From the NCBI RefSeq assembly GCF_036373705.1, contig NC_089850.1:44752048-44816047 (forward strand): a DNA stretch of 64,000 bases, read 5' to 3'. Below are positions 1-12,601 of this stretch, piece after piece (position 1 is the stretch's first letter; every line of letters starts with the position of its first letter). Below the pieces are notes generated by a model. That model did not search any database, had not been told where the DNA came from, and was given only the letters and a program-made list of their open reading frames with translations. The position numbers and the translations under genes are program-made. Source of the stretch: Amia ocellicauda. Taxonomy: Eukaryota > Chordata > Actinopteri > Amiiformes > Amiidae.

Positions 1-15
1 ACTAGAACTTAAGTG

Positions 16-21
16 TTTATT
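16..21 (-). terminator. Poly(A) signal candidate for the - strand exon at 508-647
   Basis: AATAAA on the - strand, about 490 bases after the candidate stop. Cleavage would fall at or just beyond the window edge. Confidence 0.25.
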
Positions 22-507
22 CAGTCTAAACTGTTTACAATACACATTGCATTGAGGGCTTAGCTGTCCTTTTTGTTTAGTGAAAGTTTTAAAAGCAGTA
101 GGAAAAGGTGTAGAATCGATGATTGCATCAGAAACACAAAGCACTCAGTGACTGGCGTTCAGGAAGCTATTTTTGTCTATATAAAGAGTGCAACATTTTT
201 ACTAAATGGCATTCCTTTTCATTATATGTCACTTAAATTCATGATGTGGTAAAATATAATAACTACTGCAATCTTAAACATGAATCAAGATAATCTCACG
301 CAGAAATGAAATTGTCTTTTACTGAAATTCATTTCCTGTGAGATTGACACATTTATCAGTATTCAATTCAGGAACAGTTCATTAACATAAAATGCACATA
401 ATGTAAGATTTCTGAATCATGTTGGGAACCTCATTTCCCACAAATTAGAAATCAGTGTAATTTAGTGGCCTTATAATGTACACAGTAAATGCTTTAATTC
501 TAGATTA

Positions 508-647
508 TTATTTTTTAGCTTTCTTGAGCTTTACAGACAGAGTAAGCCAAAGCACAACACACAATGCTCCTGTCAATAGCTCTTCGTGAAGACAATCGAG
601 AAGGGAGGGGGAAGTTGGGTTTGCAATTTTATAAATTATTATGCTGC
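508..647 (-). CDS. Possible last exon of an unidentified small membrane protein
   Basis: On the - strand a clean acceptor (ctattattattatttatag) is followed by about 46 codons ending at TAA 508-510. The product has a short hydrophobic start (GSIIIYKIANPTSPS), then LLTGALCVVLWLTLSVKL and a basic end KKAKK, which looks like a final transmembrane helix with a cytosolic tail. No in-frame ATG exists before the upstream stop, so it can only be an internal or last exon. No matching upstream exon was found to the right. It could be chance. Confidence 0.25.
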
Positions 648-1194
648 CTATAAATAATAATAATAGTGATGATAATGCAAGCGGTTTTAAACCATGAATG
701 TTAAAAGTGCTATTTTTGTTCAATGCACATCAAAGTATATTTTTTGGTACATTTTTCAAGATATGTTTTTTTATATATTTAAGCAGTGCAATATGCACAT
801 GAAAACATATGCATATGCATTTTCCATTAATGCATATACACATACTGGTGGTCAAAATGATGATATCACCTGGAAACCTTATTGGAGACACAGAATAACT
901 ATTGGAAAGAAAATAATGTGGAGTTTATACTTTACTGACATTTTATTGGAACCTCTTCTCACCAAATTATCATACCATACACTGTGGGGTTAGGTCAGTG
1001 ACAGGAAAGACACTGTGTCAATCCCAATACCATTCATTCATTTTTTCTTCCATTCTTTTCTTCCATTTATTTTTGCTGTGTGTTTAGGGTCATTATCACT
1101 CAGGGTATTATGGTTTATGTACAATTTGCTTTTCTTAGTAGGATTTCATTAATATTTGCAAGTGACCCTATAATTTCAACCTCCAGTGTATACA

Positions 1195-2050
1195 GTACCT
1201 ATAGGAAGTATTCTCCCCCCCTTGGACTTTCTCACATTTTGTTGTGTTACTGATGCATTTAAATGGGATTGTTTCCCTTTGAATTACACAACCTACTCCA
1301 CATGTTCAATGTGGGGAAAAAAGTGTGAGGTGAAAAAAGCAATCAATTAAAAATAATTCATTAGAAAAGTATTCACCCCTTTTGCCTTCAGAATTCACAC
1401 ATTCATAAGTTGAATGGAGTCTATCTGTGTACAATAGAGGTGGTTCACATGAGGGACCTCTGTAAGGTCCCACAGTGGCAAAATATTCTGTGGTCCAATG
1501 AAATCAAAATTGAATTATTTGGCCTAAATAGAAAGCACTATGTGTGTTGCAAACCCAACACAGCACATCCCTCAGGGTAACACTAACCCTGATTGCATGG
1601 TGTTGGCAGTGTTGGACTGGGAAGCTTCTCTGGGTAGGAGACAAAATACATGGAGCTAAATATAGGCATTACCTTGAGAAAAAACTGCTTCAGTCTGTAA
1701 AAACCTAAGACTGGGATTAGAGATTGACCTTTCAGCAGGAGAATGACCCCGTAGGCATAGGCGTACTGGCCATCGGGTAATTCTGGCAAATGCTAGAAGG
1801 GCCGGTCCAGTTTTTAGTTTGGTGGGCCGGTTGGTTCCCATGTGGGCCCGGTCGCCCTATGTAGACACCCAGAACCACACATGCCAAAACCTCCCCCACG
1901 GACGGCACTTTACTGGGACCCAGACTTCACCAGCCGTTGTCTCCCTGTGTATAAGTTTAGGGCCGTTTGTTGGTCCAAGTCTGCCCCTGACCCCAGGCAC
2001 ACAGCGAAAGTGACACTGGAATGGAGTGCCTCTTCAAAGCATAAACACAT
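1195..2050 (+). mobile_element. Decayed Tc1-like transposon, internally deleted and interrupted
   Basis: The left end (ggaagtattc, then cacattttgttgtgttac) matches the terminal repeat of a common fish Tc1 family as I remember it. The 5' untranslated part follows to about 1470. Then the first half of the transposase is missing, and the frame resumes with gtggtccaatgaaatcaaaa, WSNEIKIELFGLN and KPNTAH. It continues through aaacctaagactgggat and TTTCAGCAGGAGAATGACCCC, is split by a separate insert (1751-1987), and resumes at tgaccccaggcacacagc to about 2050. Multiple stops and frameshifts show it is dead. Confidence 0.8.
1751..1987. mobile_element. Small non-autonomous element nested in the Tc1 relic
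   Basis: 237 bases inserted between two copies of tgacccc (1744-1750 and 1988-1994), which are one copy in an intact Tc1 gene and so form a target-site duplication. The ends (gtaggcataggcgtactggc and, read backward, ggggcagacttggacc) are loosely similar to each other. This fits a small DNA transposon, perhaps hAT-like if the duplication is 8 bp with one mismatch. The family is not identified. Confidence 0.6.
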
Positions 2051-4290
2051 TTATATCACAAAAGCTATTGGTACAACAGACACAATTGTAAAATAATAAT
2101 GAAACCAATGTGGAGTAGGTCTACTCTTTGCCTTAATAACCAACCCCATCCTGGGACCCTTATCACCACCTTTTGATAGATGATCAGAGCTGTTTAATGC
2201 TTCCTCCAGCAATGTGCTCTGCAGTACGATGACTGAGCTGACCTGGGCAGTCTACACCAGACTGCTAACTGCTCACCAGAGCTGGCAGAACACTGTGGTC
2301 CACAAATGTCACTGTGTTTATTGGCATTATTGTACACTTAATAACCCAACAGCCCAACTCCAGAAATGGGAAACCTGCCCACATGGTGACAGTGACATCA
2401 TGCCCTCGCCCGGAGCAGCCAGAACAGCGATCTTTGGACTGAAGCAGTCCCTGGGCTGCAGTCACATGCTTGGCGTGACACATAAATTCCCAGTATGCCT
2501 CCTCAGCGTTGTGTAACCCACATTGATGGTCTAGTGACCTTTGTACAGATCGCTGCCGTATTCATGCGTGAGAACGATTGCATTTGCCAAGCAATTTCCT
2601 GTGTAAAGTCCACCCACAATTGTCACCCCTGTGCAGAATTGCCTTTGTGAAGCGTTTGGGCCAGACATGGGGTTATATAGTACAGGTCATGAATGCCAGA
2701 GAGGGATTGTCCCAATAGTTCTTGTCATATAGTGTATAATTGTTTACACTATTGCCAAATAAATGGTGGAAATCTAAGCCATTTTTTAATATACAGAGTG
2801 TAAAGATTATAATCTGATTAAGTAAAACAATTATTATGATTATTATGCTATGATTCTAAATTATATTTTGTCTTGCGTTGAATTGCAGGCATAAGTGCTT
2901 AAAAAGCATCTTATTTGTGCCAGTTAAAAGTTGTGAAGTTATAGTTGTGCAATGTCATAACATGTTTAAATAATAAGTTACAATTTATTTTTTCAGAAAC
3001 CCGATATACCACAGGTACCTCTAATTTGATTGTGTATTAAAAGTAGTTAGCTTATAGCAATGGTAAGTGCATAGACATGGGCCATAGACTGTGCACTTCA
3101 CAATATTGTATTCATTTTAGAAATAATACTAAATGCTTTGAGTGTAGAGCTTTTCAAATGTTAAAATGTTGCTTAATCATACAGTGATTCAGGTGTTGTG
3201 TGAATGCACTGTGTAATATTGTCAGGATTAATAGAATACCAACAGTTGTATGTATATTTATAACGTTTGTTTAATACTAATAAAACAATACAACTTTTAA
3301 CCATTAGTCAACTCTTATTCACCCTACGTGGCTGGTCTTTGTAAGCTATAATCATGTTTTGTCATTCAATATGTTTAACACCTTATAAAATATTGAATAT
3401 GTCTTCTATGCTTACTAAAACAAATGATTAAGAGAAGATTAATGACAAAAAGCACAGATCCTAGCCATGTACTGCTGTACAGTGTGAGTTTACTAATAAA
3501 CAATAAATAAATCATCTAACAATTTGAATGACCTTCCGCCATCACCCACTAGAGGGTGCCAATGCATTTGTCATGTGGTGGTGCTCTGCCTGTTAATGAA
3601 CATGTTTTATGTGTAATATAAGGCCATGCAATTACACGATGTCCAGACTACACACATTCCTGTACTTATGGACAGGGGCTCTTGAATGAGACAAAATTAA
3701 AAAGTCTGAACTAGAGGCGATTAGCAGTAAAATTGCTTAAGATATTGTTTGATTTGGTTCTGGTAGTTTAATACGTGGTTGGGTCATTTTTATGTGATTA
3801 TTATCATTATTATTATTACAGTTTTTCTCAACTGGTAAATCATTGTTAATTAAACTTTTGTCAAAGACATAAAAACATATGCAACCAGAACTTAATTCTG
3901 TCAGTTGCTTTGGTTCTTTTAACACGAAATGCAAATCATAAACATGTTTTAACAAAACACTTAATATAAGTTTCAACATTTAACTCCACCACCAAAAATA
4001 AATGAGTGTTGTTTAATCAAAATTAAAGCATTTGTATGCAGCAAAAACTGACTGAATCCAGTTACATTAATGTATACCTCACATGTCGAAATCCATATTG
4101 CTCTACTGTTCAGTTGTCCATCTGATCTTAATTAAGAATAAAAGAGGCCGGAGGTGAATGCAGCTGTTGGTGAGAAAAGGAGCAGCTCAGAAAGGGAGTA
4201 TGTGAAAGAAAAGGATGAAAACCTGGAGCCCCAATAGGAAAGGTGTCAAGAATCCAGGCACTGTCATGAAAGAGGAAATCTCTGTGGGTG
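2051..4290. other. Intergenic, nothing recognised
   Basis: No gene supported. The word atgtggagtaggt (2107-2119) is the reverse complement of 1291-1303 in the Tc1 left end and may be a remnant of its right terminal repeat. Confidence 0.45.
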
Positions 4291-4294
4291 CTGC

Positions 4295-4800
4295 TCTTTC
4301 CAGGAATGGAGTCACCTCCTATATCCCAACCATTGGCTTGTACTGCACAGCACACCTACGTGTGTTTTTTTGGTTATGGTGAACCACAGACTTGTACCCC
4401 TGCAGGGGAGAGGACTGGAGGGGCCAGAGCTCACAGACTGTGTGGTACTATGGGACAATGTCCGCTTCCCCCACTCTGCTCTCGTTGGGAGTGGTTTGAA
4501 GCTCAACCGCTTCTCACAGTGGTGCTTCTCCCAGCACAATCTCCAACCCTAAAGCCCAGAGAGGAGTGTCTCTCTGCCTGATGGAAGGTGTAGGACCATC
4601 TTCCACATGACCAGATGAAACTGCTAGCTGCCAAGAGTGCCGCTGGTCAGGCCGTCACAGCAGACTCTTGGCGAGGACGGCTCCATCGTGCAGGATGTTT
4701 CTGTCCCAGCATACATTGTGAGGGTAAAACATAATTGTGATGAGAAGGTCTGTCCTGACAGAAATCAGGCTGGGGACGGAATTAAAAGACGGCTGCCTGA
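4295..4800 (+). pseudogene. Decayed DDE (IS630/Tc1-superfamily) transposase
   Basis: Pieces in different frames line up with the DDE_3 transposase pattern: RNGVTSYIPTIGLY, then VVLWDNVRFPHSALV (the second catalytic Asp in WDNV), then VVLLPAQSPTLKPREECLSA (the usual LPPYSPxLNPIEE block), then DHLPHDQMKLLAAKSAAG. Several stops and frame changes occur, and the first catalytic Asp region is not seen. It is an old relic with no terminal repeats that I could find. Confidence 0.6.
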
Positions 4801-5103
4801 GTAGAGTGACTATTTCATTACCCGTGTTTATTTATCTTCACAGTGTCCCATAGGACACCTGAAACTCTATGACGGTTAAGATTTACTGTTAGCAGCTACC
4901 CCTGAAAAATGGCTGAAATTAATAAACAGCTTTTTTGTTTTGGAAACAAATCTCATTGTCTGGTCTTGCGTGTGAAAGCTTCTGAAGTCCTCTGAATGAA
5001 AATGTATGTCCCTCTTACTGTAAAGGTTGCATGTTTGTTTTTATACAACTTGATTATCAAAACGGATGACACAGGCAGACAGAGTTTGCACTAAGTGTTA
5101 AAC

Positions 5104-5267
5104 ACTTTGTATTGTGCTTATATTTTGTAAGTCACCCTGGATAAGGGCGTCTGCCAATAAATAAATAATAATAATCATGCTGTATTATTAGTAGTAGTAG
5201 TATTACTTATTTCTTAGCAGACGCCCTTATCCAGGGCGACTTACATAATATAAGCACAATACAAAGT
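5104..5267. repeat. Two repeat tails in inverted orientation (hairpin)
   Basis: The left arm (about 5104-5165) reads ctttgtattgtgcttatatt and ccctggataagggcgtctgc. The right arm (about 5205-5267) is nearly its exact reverse complement. The spacer is about 40 bases of AT/TAG-rich sequence. The ccctggataagggcgtctgc word is a common 3' tail of fish SINE/LINE repeats. The right copy extends further, to about 5345. Confidence 0.85.
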
Positions 5268-5345
5268 CCAAAAATACAGTGCAGTACAAGGCATAAGACA
5301 TTTTACAAATTACAATTCACATAATACAGTGCAATTCATAGCATA

Positions 5346-7079
5346 ACACAAGTGATGCTTGTATTTATTATTAATTGTACCATCGTGAGATAATGTGAGC
5401 TTTTATTTAAGATGAAAACATGTATTATTTGGATGTACTCAGGTTCAAGTGTTATGAGAAAGTAGCACAATATGTCAGGAAATGTATGTAAGCGATCAGG
5501 AACAAAATATCCTTATTGCTGTTATTTTATCTGTTTACAGTGAATAACAGCTTATAATATATTAACTGAAATTAAAGAATGTGTCAGAAATAAACTCAAG
5601 TTCTATCATGCTTTATCCCTCAGTTATAACTCTATGCATTTGGAAATCAGATCAAAGTAAGTATTAGTAGTAGTCAAAATAGTAGTAGTAGTAGCAATAG
5701 TGTAAATATAATACTTCGATAAACACTTTCTAAATCTGTCTCTGCTGATTATACAAGGGGTTTTCATAAGACCTCCAAGTCATTTTGAGTATAGGAAATA
5801 ACCTCAAAGAAATAGTGAAACCACGCCTCCATAGAGCAGGCCTGCAGGTACTGAGGACTCACAAGAGCATATCTGAAGACGGTGACGCAAGCTGGGGTAC
5901 CGAACAGGAAGGAATGATGACACGCATTTCCCTGAAAATACTTTTTGAAACCAAAAGGTCTGCATCCGTTTGATACAGAAGTGTGTTAGATCTGCATCAC
6001 ATCTAAGAGGTAAGCCCTTCATGTCTTCTGAAACTCTGTACCTTACTAAATAGTTTTGGAAACACTTTTATTTTAATATTTGTTCTAGGCTTCCTTTTTT
6101 GGAATTAAATCATGCCTGGTGTATATAACATACCATTTAAACATGGTGAGATAAAGAGATGCTGGAGCCACAGACATTGAAACCAAATAGTTCAGCTGGT
6201 TCAGAGAAAACGAAGGTAACTGATATGACCATGTTATGCTGAATGATTTTGTGGTGACTGCAAAAGGAGTATTTTCTCTGGGCCCAGCAAAATATTTTGA
6301 AGTGAGTTTGGTACTCACTCCCCTGAAGGCATTTTGTACCCTTTTTGTAATCATGGATTTATTCATGTTTAATTCAGTCAAGGGATTGACTGTTGCTTTG
6401 TCTGTGTTGCTTGATGTCTCGTACCAGAGTAATAAAGTATGCTTTGTGAAAGAGAAACTGCTGCAGATTTACCCCCAGAACATCACAAATTTTAAAAGGG
6501 TCAGTTTTCTTTTTGGAACACATGTCAATGTTTGAATTGGTTGAATGTGAGGTTGAGATTTGTGTTGATCTGTCTTTAGCAGAGCGTTATAATCTTTTGA
6601 TATTTGTTATTTGCCTGTATTTTCTAAGGAGAAAAAAAAAAAGCTACAATTTGTACAGACTGTGGTTTCTAGCTGTGGCCAGTAAGTTTTGTGAAATGAC
6701 GTGTTTTGCATTAGTTCTCACAGGGGTCCAGATACGTTCATGCACAGAGGTTAAGTAGCCCAGCCCTTCCAGGAAAAGACCTGATGGAAAGAGTTACTAG
6801 CAGTAAATGTTTCAGTTTTTTTTTTAATTCACCCATGTGTATGTATGGCTTCTATGGCCTGTTTTGCGGTGTGGCAATACTGCGCGCATCTATGAACTGT
6901 GGAGGAGCTGAAAGCACTAATATCCTCCATTACCCTTAGCTTCTTATGTATCATATTGTAAGACTTTATTGCACACAGCTTGAGCCTAGCAGTGATTCCG
7001 CTTGTCTCAAGTGAGGTGAGGCCAGGGGGTTAAACACTCATTGACTTTCATCACACTGACTCGGTGCAGTCAGTTAAAC
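5346..7079. other. Intergenic, nothing recognised
   Basis: Holds only short TAG-repeat runs (about 5660-5700). The longest open frames have no domain character. Confidence 0.45.
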
Positions 7080-7610
7080 CTGTGCACTAGACGAGTTTGG
7101 CCCCGATGGCTGTTACCCACAAGTTTAAGCGATCAAAGACAAAATCCTCATGTCGTTGCCTACTCGGGAGCGCGGGTCAGAGACGGGAACTACCGATGCA
7201 GTTTGTGAGTCGTCGCACTATGGTCAGACATGTTTATCTGCAATGCTGTAGTATGAGAGGTGCGACCGCACGTTTGCAGAGACGAACCCGGCAGTAGCCA
7301 ATCAGAGCGCTCGGGAAACCAGCGGAAGTTGCGTAGCAGGAAACGCAGCAGCAGCGCGGCCTAGTGCTGAGGCCCGCCGCCGCCAGAGGGACCGCGATAG
7401 CCCGGCCACCCGCAGCAGCCACTGAACCGCACCCTGCCATGCACCTATGGGCTGGGGTAAATAAACACCACCCATCGGTTTGTTTTCGCCACAGTGTCGT
7501 GTCGATCAACAGTCGTTTAGTGTGAGCGGCTCTGCGATGTTAGGAGTATAGTTTAGTGTATTCCCGGCCTAACTAACAAGCGATCATGGGGAAGAGCTCT
7601 GATTGGTCTA
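7080..7610 (+). promoter_or_regulatory. GC-rich putative SYTL3 promoter
   Basis: A CpG-rich block in AT-rich surroundings, densest at about 7240-7440. It has a CCAAT box at 7298-7302 (agccaatcagagcgc) and an inverted one at 7602-7606. It lies about 2 kb before the first SYTL3 coding exon. Possible donors for a non-coding first exon are gtacgt near 7750 and gtaagg near 7759. The block could also fire in the opposite direction. The start site itself is not determined. Confidence 0.55.
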
Positions 7611-7759
7611 AACATTATTTGGGATCCGTAGCGGTAGTTTAATTATCAGTCGTGTCATTATTTACATGGGGCTTTAAAATGTACTCACTCCTCGATTCCT
7701 CTTCAATAGGACGATCAGCTTGTCTTTGCTGCTGGACAACTTCTTGATGGTACGTGTGG

Positions 7760-8794
7760 TAAGGACATGCTTTTTTTGTTTTTAATAGTTGAATAGTTAC
7801 ATCCTTAAGGCTGACAGTTTGTTCTTATTTTCCGAGTTTGAGCTTGATTTTACACTTGCTTACTCTTACTAACCTGGTGTCTGTTAAGCTATTGAGCAAG
7901 GCCAGTGGACGTCAAAAGACTTGCAGCCATAGCAGAAGTCAGTCCAGACGTGTGCAGTGTGGAAGGGGAGGCATAACTCAATTTAATTAAATTACTCTTA
8001 ATAATCGTCTCTGTGACGCTGCAAATGCAATAGTTCATGTTGCAATGCTTGCAAGGCATCTGTTACAAGAAAATATTTTGCCACTGAAGCGTGTCTTTGC
8101 TACCTGCATTTGTTAATATTGAAGTCATCTTTTGATTTTAATGTATAATAAACATTACGGAAATACAGTACTGCCAATTCAGTTTCAGCGAGTATTGAGA
8201 GTAAGCATCACTAACAGTGGTCAAATGTGAATCTAGCATAAGAGTTGTAGTTGTTACTGAGAAGCTAATATTTCAACAGTAGTTCAAAAAACGACTATGT
8301 AATGGACCTCTCTAGGTGCTTGAGGCCTATCTGGGAACTATGCTCCCTTCCTGATATAATGCTGTTAATAAAGCATTTGTTCATCGAGTAACATGGTACA
8401 CACAGCACTACTAATTGTCAAAGAGTTTGATATGTTTAGATTTTTACCTGTGTATACTTTTGTATCATGTAACTCAATGCACAACTCTTCAGTATTAGGC
8501 ACTTTGGTCCTCCCTCAGTGGGTAAATTACCCTCTTCTGCCACTATATCAGTTCTTCCTGCCTTGTGTGGAAATAATAACTCAAGACACAGCCCTTGGTT
8601 TGACTGTGACCCCCATTTTTTGTTGAATCGTGGCAAAGAAAGATAAGGGAACAGGCCTTTATCTCCACTTTGCATGAAGGGAACCTTGTGATTTATGAAG
8701 AGTTTTCTATTCATGGGCTCCTAATGATATATTTCACAAACAAGGCACCACAGTATGTCCTTTTAAAGACTTCAAAAGTACATTTAAACAGCAA

Positions 8795-8842
<48 letters not shown>

Positions 8843-9558
8843 ATATATATTTTCTCCATTTGTTAATTTCGAACTTTTTCCTGCTTCTGCAGCAGGGGCT
8901 GTCCAGTAATGGTTCTGTGCACGACTGACTGACATTTGTGATTTGCAGTTTTGAGGAGAAGATGCACATTATTAATCCATTAAAGCGATGAGAGTGCAAG
9001 TGCTAATGGAATCTGTGGCTGAGTCTCTGGAGCTGGGCAGTTTCTGGTTAATGGGCCAAACGATCATATCATAACGAAATCAATGCATCCAATCTAAGAC
9101 TTCTTCCTTCCTGGCTGTCTTGAAGCACTGTTGTGTGGGCTGCTGGTTAAACTGTTGATTACTTCTCTCCATTCTCTACTGCTCTGTCCTTTTTAAGGTC
9201 TGTATGGAGTGGCCAAATTGCACATCCACTGAGATGCACCTTGGGCAGAAGATGCTTGATCGAGTGTTCGAATGAGAGCAGTTCTTACTCTAGGCAACCT
9301 ATATATTCCACAGCCTACATCGGAGGACTTCTCATCTGTCCTGACTTCTGAAAAAATATATGCAATGTTGGAAAGCTGCCATTGACAGCACAGATATCAA
9401 ACCTACGATCTGAAAGAGCATAACGACAAAACTGCAACATCATGTGCACTGGGAGTCCCCCTCCCATACAAAAAGAAGATGTATCTGAAGAATGTATCTG
9501 TACAACCAGACTGTCACTACAGAAAGGCTGTAAAACATCCTGCTTGTTTCTAATATTG
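7760..9558. other. Presumed SYTL3 5' UTR intron
   Basis: There is no coding evidence. The stretch holds a 42-bp AC microsatellite. The site gtgatttgcag ending at 8949 is one possible acceptor for a UTR exon, but nothing decides it. Confidence 0.3.
8799..8840. repeat. (AC)n microsatellite
   Basis: About 21 uninterrupted AC units. It lies in the presumed SYTL3 5' intron. Confidence 0.98.
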
Positions 9559-9639
9559 TAATTGTGGGAAGACTTCTTTGGTATTATTAGTATTATTATA
9601 AAAATGTATTTTTCAAGAACACTCAACACTGCTGAGGAC

Positions 9640-9737
9640 ATGGACATTAGTTTCCTCAAAGAACTGGAGCGAGAGAAAGTCTTGGAAGTGCTCCAGAGAG
9701 ACAGGAGTCTGCGTACAATTGATGAGGAGAGGATAAG
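9640..9737 (+). CDS. SYTL3: SYTL3 coding exon 1 (start codon, first Rab-binding helix)
   Basis: Encodes [18 protein letters not shown] and on to EERIR, the first helix of the Slp homology domain. It ends in phase 2 before donor gtatat. Any 5' UTR splice upstream is unresolved. Confidence 0.88.
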
Positions 9738-12570
9738 GTATATATGCATTTGTTTATTTACGTATTCCTAAAATCAACACAAGTTCCCTTATTAAAGGGA
9801 ATTGTACTTGTGGAGTACCCAGGAAATAACAGGGGGGGGGCATATTAAAACTCTTATGTAAGGGGTGATTGCAAAGGTGATCCCTGTTTATGTCGTTTAA
9901 TGCATAGATCTGAATAGTTATTTTTTAGGGTGGTATGGGAATTGAGACAAACCCCAGCTGTGTAAGTATATTAAGTTATCCTATGCATTGCAAGCAAGGA
10001 AGACCTTGATGCATAGCACATCTGAAAAACATCTATATATGAAACACTGTATAAAGAAAACATATTTTACCACCAGGAAAGAAACTGATTATTTACTGGG
10101 TCGTTATTAAGGGAAGTCATTAAGATATTTTCTTTTCTTTTTTCTTTTTCTCAAAGGAAACTCAAGCTGGAACTCCAGGAGATCCGGCGCAAGGGAGTGA
10201 AGAGTCTGTCTCGAGAGTACATGCAGAGGTCGTGCGCCCGCTGCCAGAGACCGCTGGGGAAGCTGTGGAACACAGGTGCTGTGTGCAAAGGCTGCAGCCA
10301 CCGCATCTGCAGCCGGTGCAGGGTCACCACGGCCACCCGTGTGTGGAAATGCACAGTGTGCTACGCGTACGGGTGAGATATTGCGTTTGGCATGGAAACT
10401 CGTGTGGGAGCAGGCAGAACTGAATAATGTCCTTCTCAAGTCGCTTCTAAGTCATTTGTGATGACCTGTAACTCTATCCTAATGTATTCAATAAATAGGC
10501 AACTATATATTGTTTTGTTCATGCTGAATATTGAAATGATCTATGTTTTCCACAGGGAAGTAAAAATTAAATCTGGTGAATGGTTCTTGGAAGAAAGAGC
10601 GAAGAAATTCCCAGCAGACGGAGGTTTGATTGAGTGTTTTGTAACAAAGTCACAGCAATACGTTTTCTTTCTTTAAATATATATTTGTAGACACATTGCA
10701 AACTGATTAATTATTGAAGCAAATTATAGTGCCCTGAAATTCGTTTTAGAGATTTGCCTCATCTAATTTACCAGTAGCTAAATTTAGGGTAATACAAAAA
10801 AATAGCAGCCGTGTAAAGATAATAACAGGTTAATGAGAATGATAGGTTTGATCAGGGATATGTGGTGCAATTACAGTGAACACATGTCCTTCTCAAAGGC
10901 CTTAGGAAAGCTTTATTGTGCAGAATCCCAGAGGAAATCTGTATGACCTTCGATTCAGCATTAGTGTCATTAAAAAGCAATTGTTTTGAATATTTCCACC
11001 CACATCCAGTAGACATTCGAAGTAAAACAATAATGAAATCAGTCCAGCCAGAAAATTAGTCTTCATGCAGAAAACAATCCACCGAATCAACCGTATTGAC
11101 CCTCAGACACCAAAGTGTGCGATGTGCATTACAAGGCAGTCAGATCAAATAAGATCAAACTTTTGTCATGAAAAAATATTGCTTAATACATTATGTGTTT
11201 CCACAGTTTTGCATTTATCAGTTTGAACGACACATGATATGTTGTAAGAATGTATCTTTGCTCTTGCAGAGAAGAACGAGACGGTTGGAGAGAGATTGTT
11301 AAAATCCTGCCAGAGATTAAGGTAAATCAAGAAATACTCCAGAGATGTGATCAGATGTGTTAGAAAATGCTGTTATGTGAAAGAGATTTCTGCAGAGATA
11401 GTCTCATGGGAATACAACAAACATGTTTACTTCATAAAAGGACAGAAGGTATAATAACACCAAGCTGACAAAATAAGCTTTCCAAAATAGTAGTTGGTAG
11501 GATGACTGTGAACTGTTTTATTTGTGTAACCATTCAAATGTCTTCCCTAAACCAGACAAAAAAAAAAAGTCTGGTGACAGCCATGCTGGATTAAGTACAT
11601 TGCATGACTGCTCCCATTTACATTTTAATCTTAGTATTGTATTTAAACTTTTCAAGTCATCTATCAAGAAGAACACAATTACCAATGGTTTCATACTTAG
11701 ATATACCAGTAAATGCTACAACATTATTATTTTTCCTTAAAGCCCATTTGCTCTTCTATATTTCCTGTAGAGCAGTGATGTCTAGAGGGGATGTGGAGAG
11801 AGTTCGGCCAGTGGATTTCTCACACAGTTTTAAAAAGTAAAGAGTCCCATTCTGAATTGCATCAAAGTCATGATATTAAAATCTGCAAGTCAACTACGGA
11901 TGCCTGCTTTTTCCATGTCTCGTGAATATCAACGGCTTTCAAATTGATTTATAAATTGGCAAGATGGGGCATGAAATGTGTGTGCAAACTGTCACAGTAT
12001 TTAATAACGGCATTTACATTTCTGGGTTAACAAATTAAGTAGTTTAATTTATTTATGTAGTTATTTGTTTGTTTATTTAAGAATTAGTTCCTTTTAAAAA
12101 GGCGTATTTGTGCATGGCATGTGAACTGCAGATTTAGGCTGATTTAGACCCACCTGTCAATAACAAATTAAAATCAACATACTGCATGCAGGGTAGGCAG
12201 AAGCAAATTGTACAATTAGCAGGTGGGTCAGTATTTTGGTTTAGTCTTGGCTTTAGTATGATATAAAATCTGTATATTCTCCTAATTTAGAGATAGGAAA
12301 GGCAGAGAGTTGAGTTGGGCTTCACAACTCATGACAGCTAAGGAATCTGAGATTGAGAGTCTGTCAATTTAAAAATAGGAGAAATTAAACATTCTTCTTG
12401 CTGTGTTTTTCAGTGATATATGTATTGTCCCACCAACCCCTACTCTTGAAGTCACATCCACATTTCCAAGCAAACCAGGGGTAAGATTTTAGGAATTGTG
12501 TGTGTGTATATATGTATACATATATGTATGTGTGTGTGTGTGTGTGTGTATATGTGTATGTATATGTATG

Positions 12571-12601
<31 letters not shown>

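Noticed and set aside
6085..6535. Overlapping open frames of about 100 codons on both strands
   Set aside because: Neither shows a domain, a splice partner or a good start. Chance frames in intergenic DNA are more likely.
1..7079. DYNLT1, the human neighbour upstream of SYTL3
   Set aside because: No frame encoding the conserved dynein light chain end (WENKTMYC) was found on either strand. It may lie left of the window.
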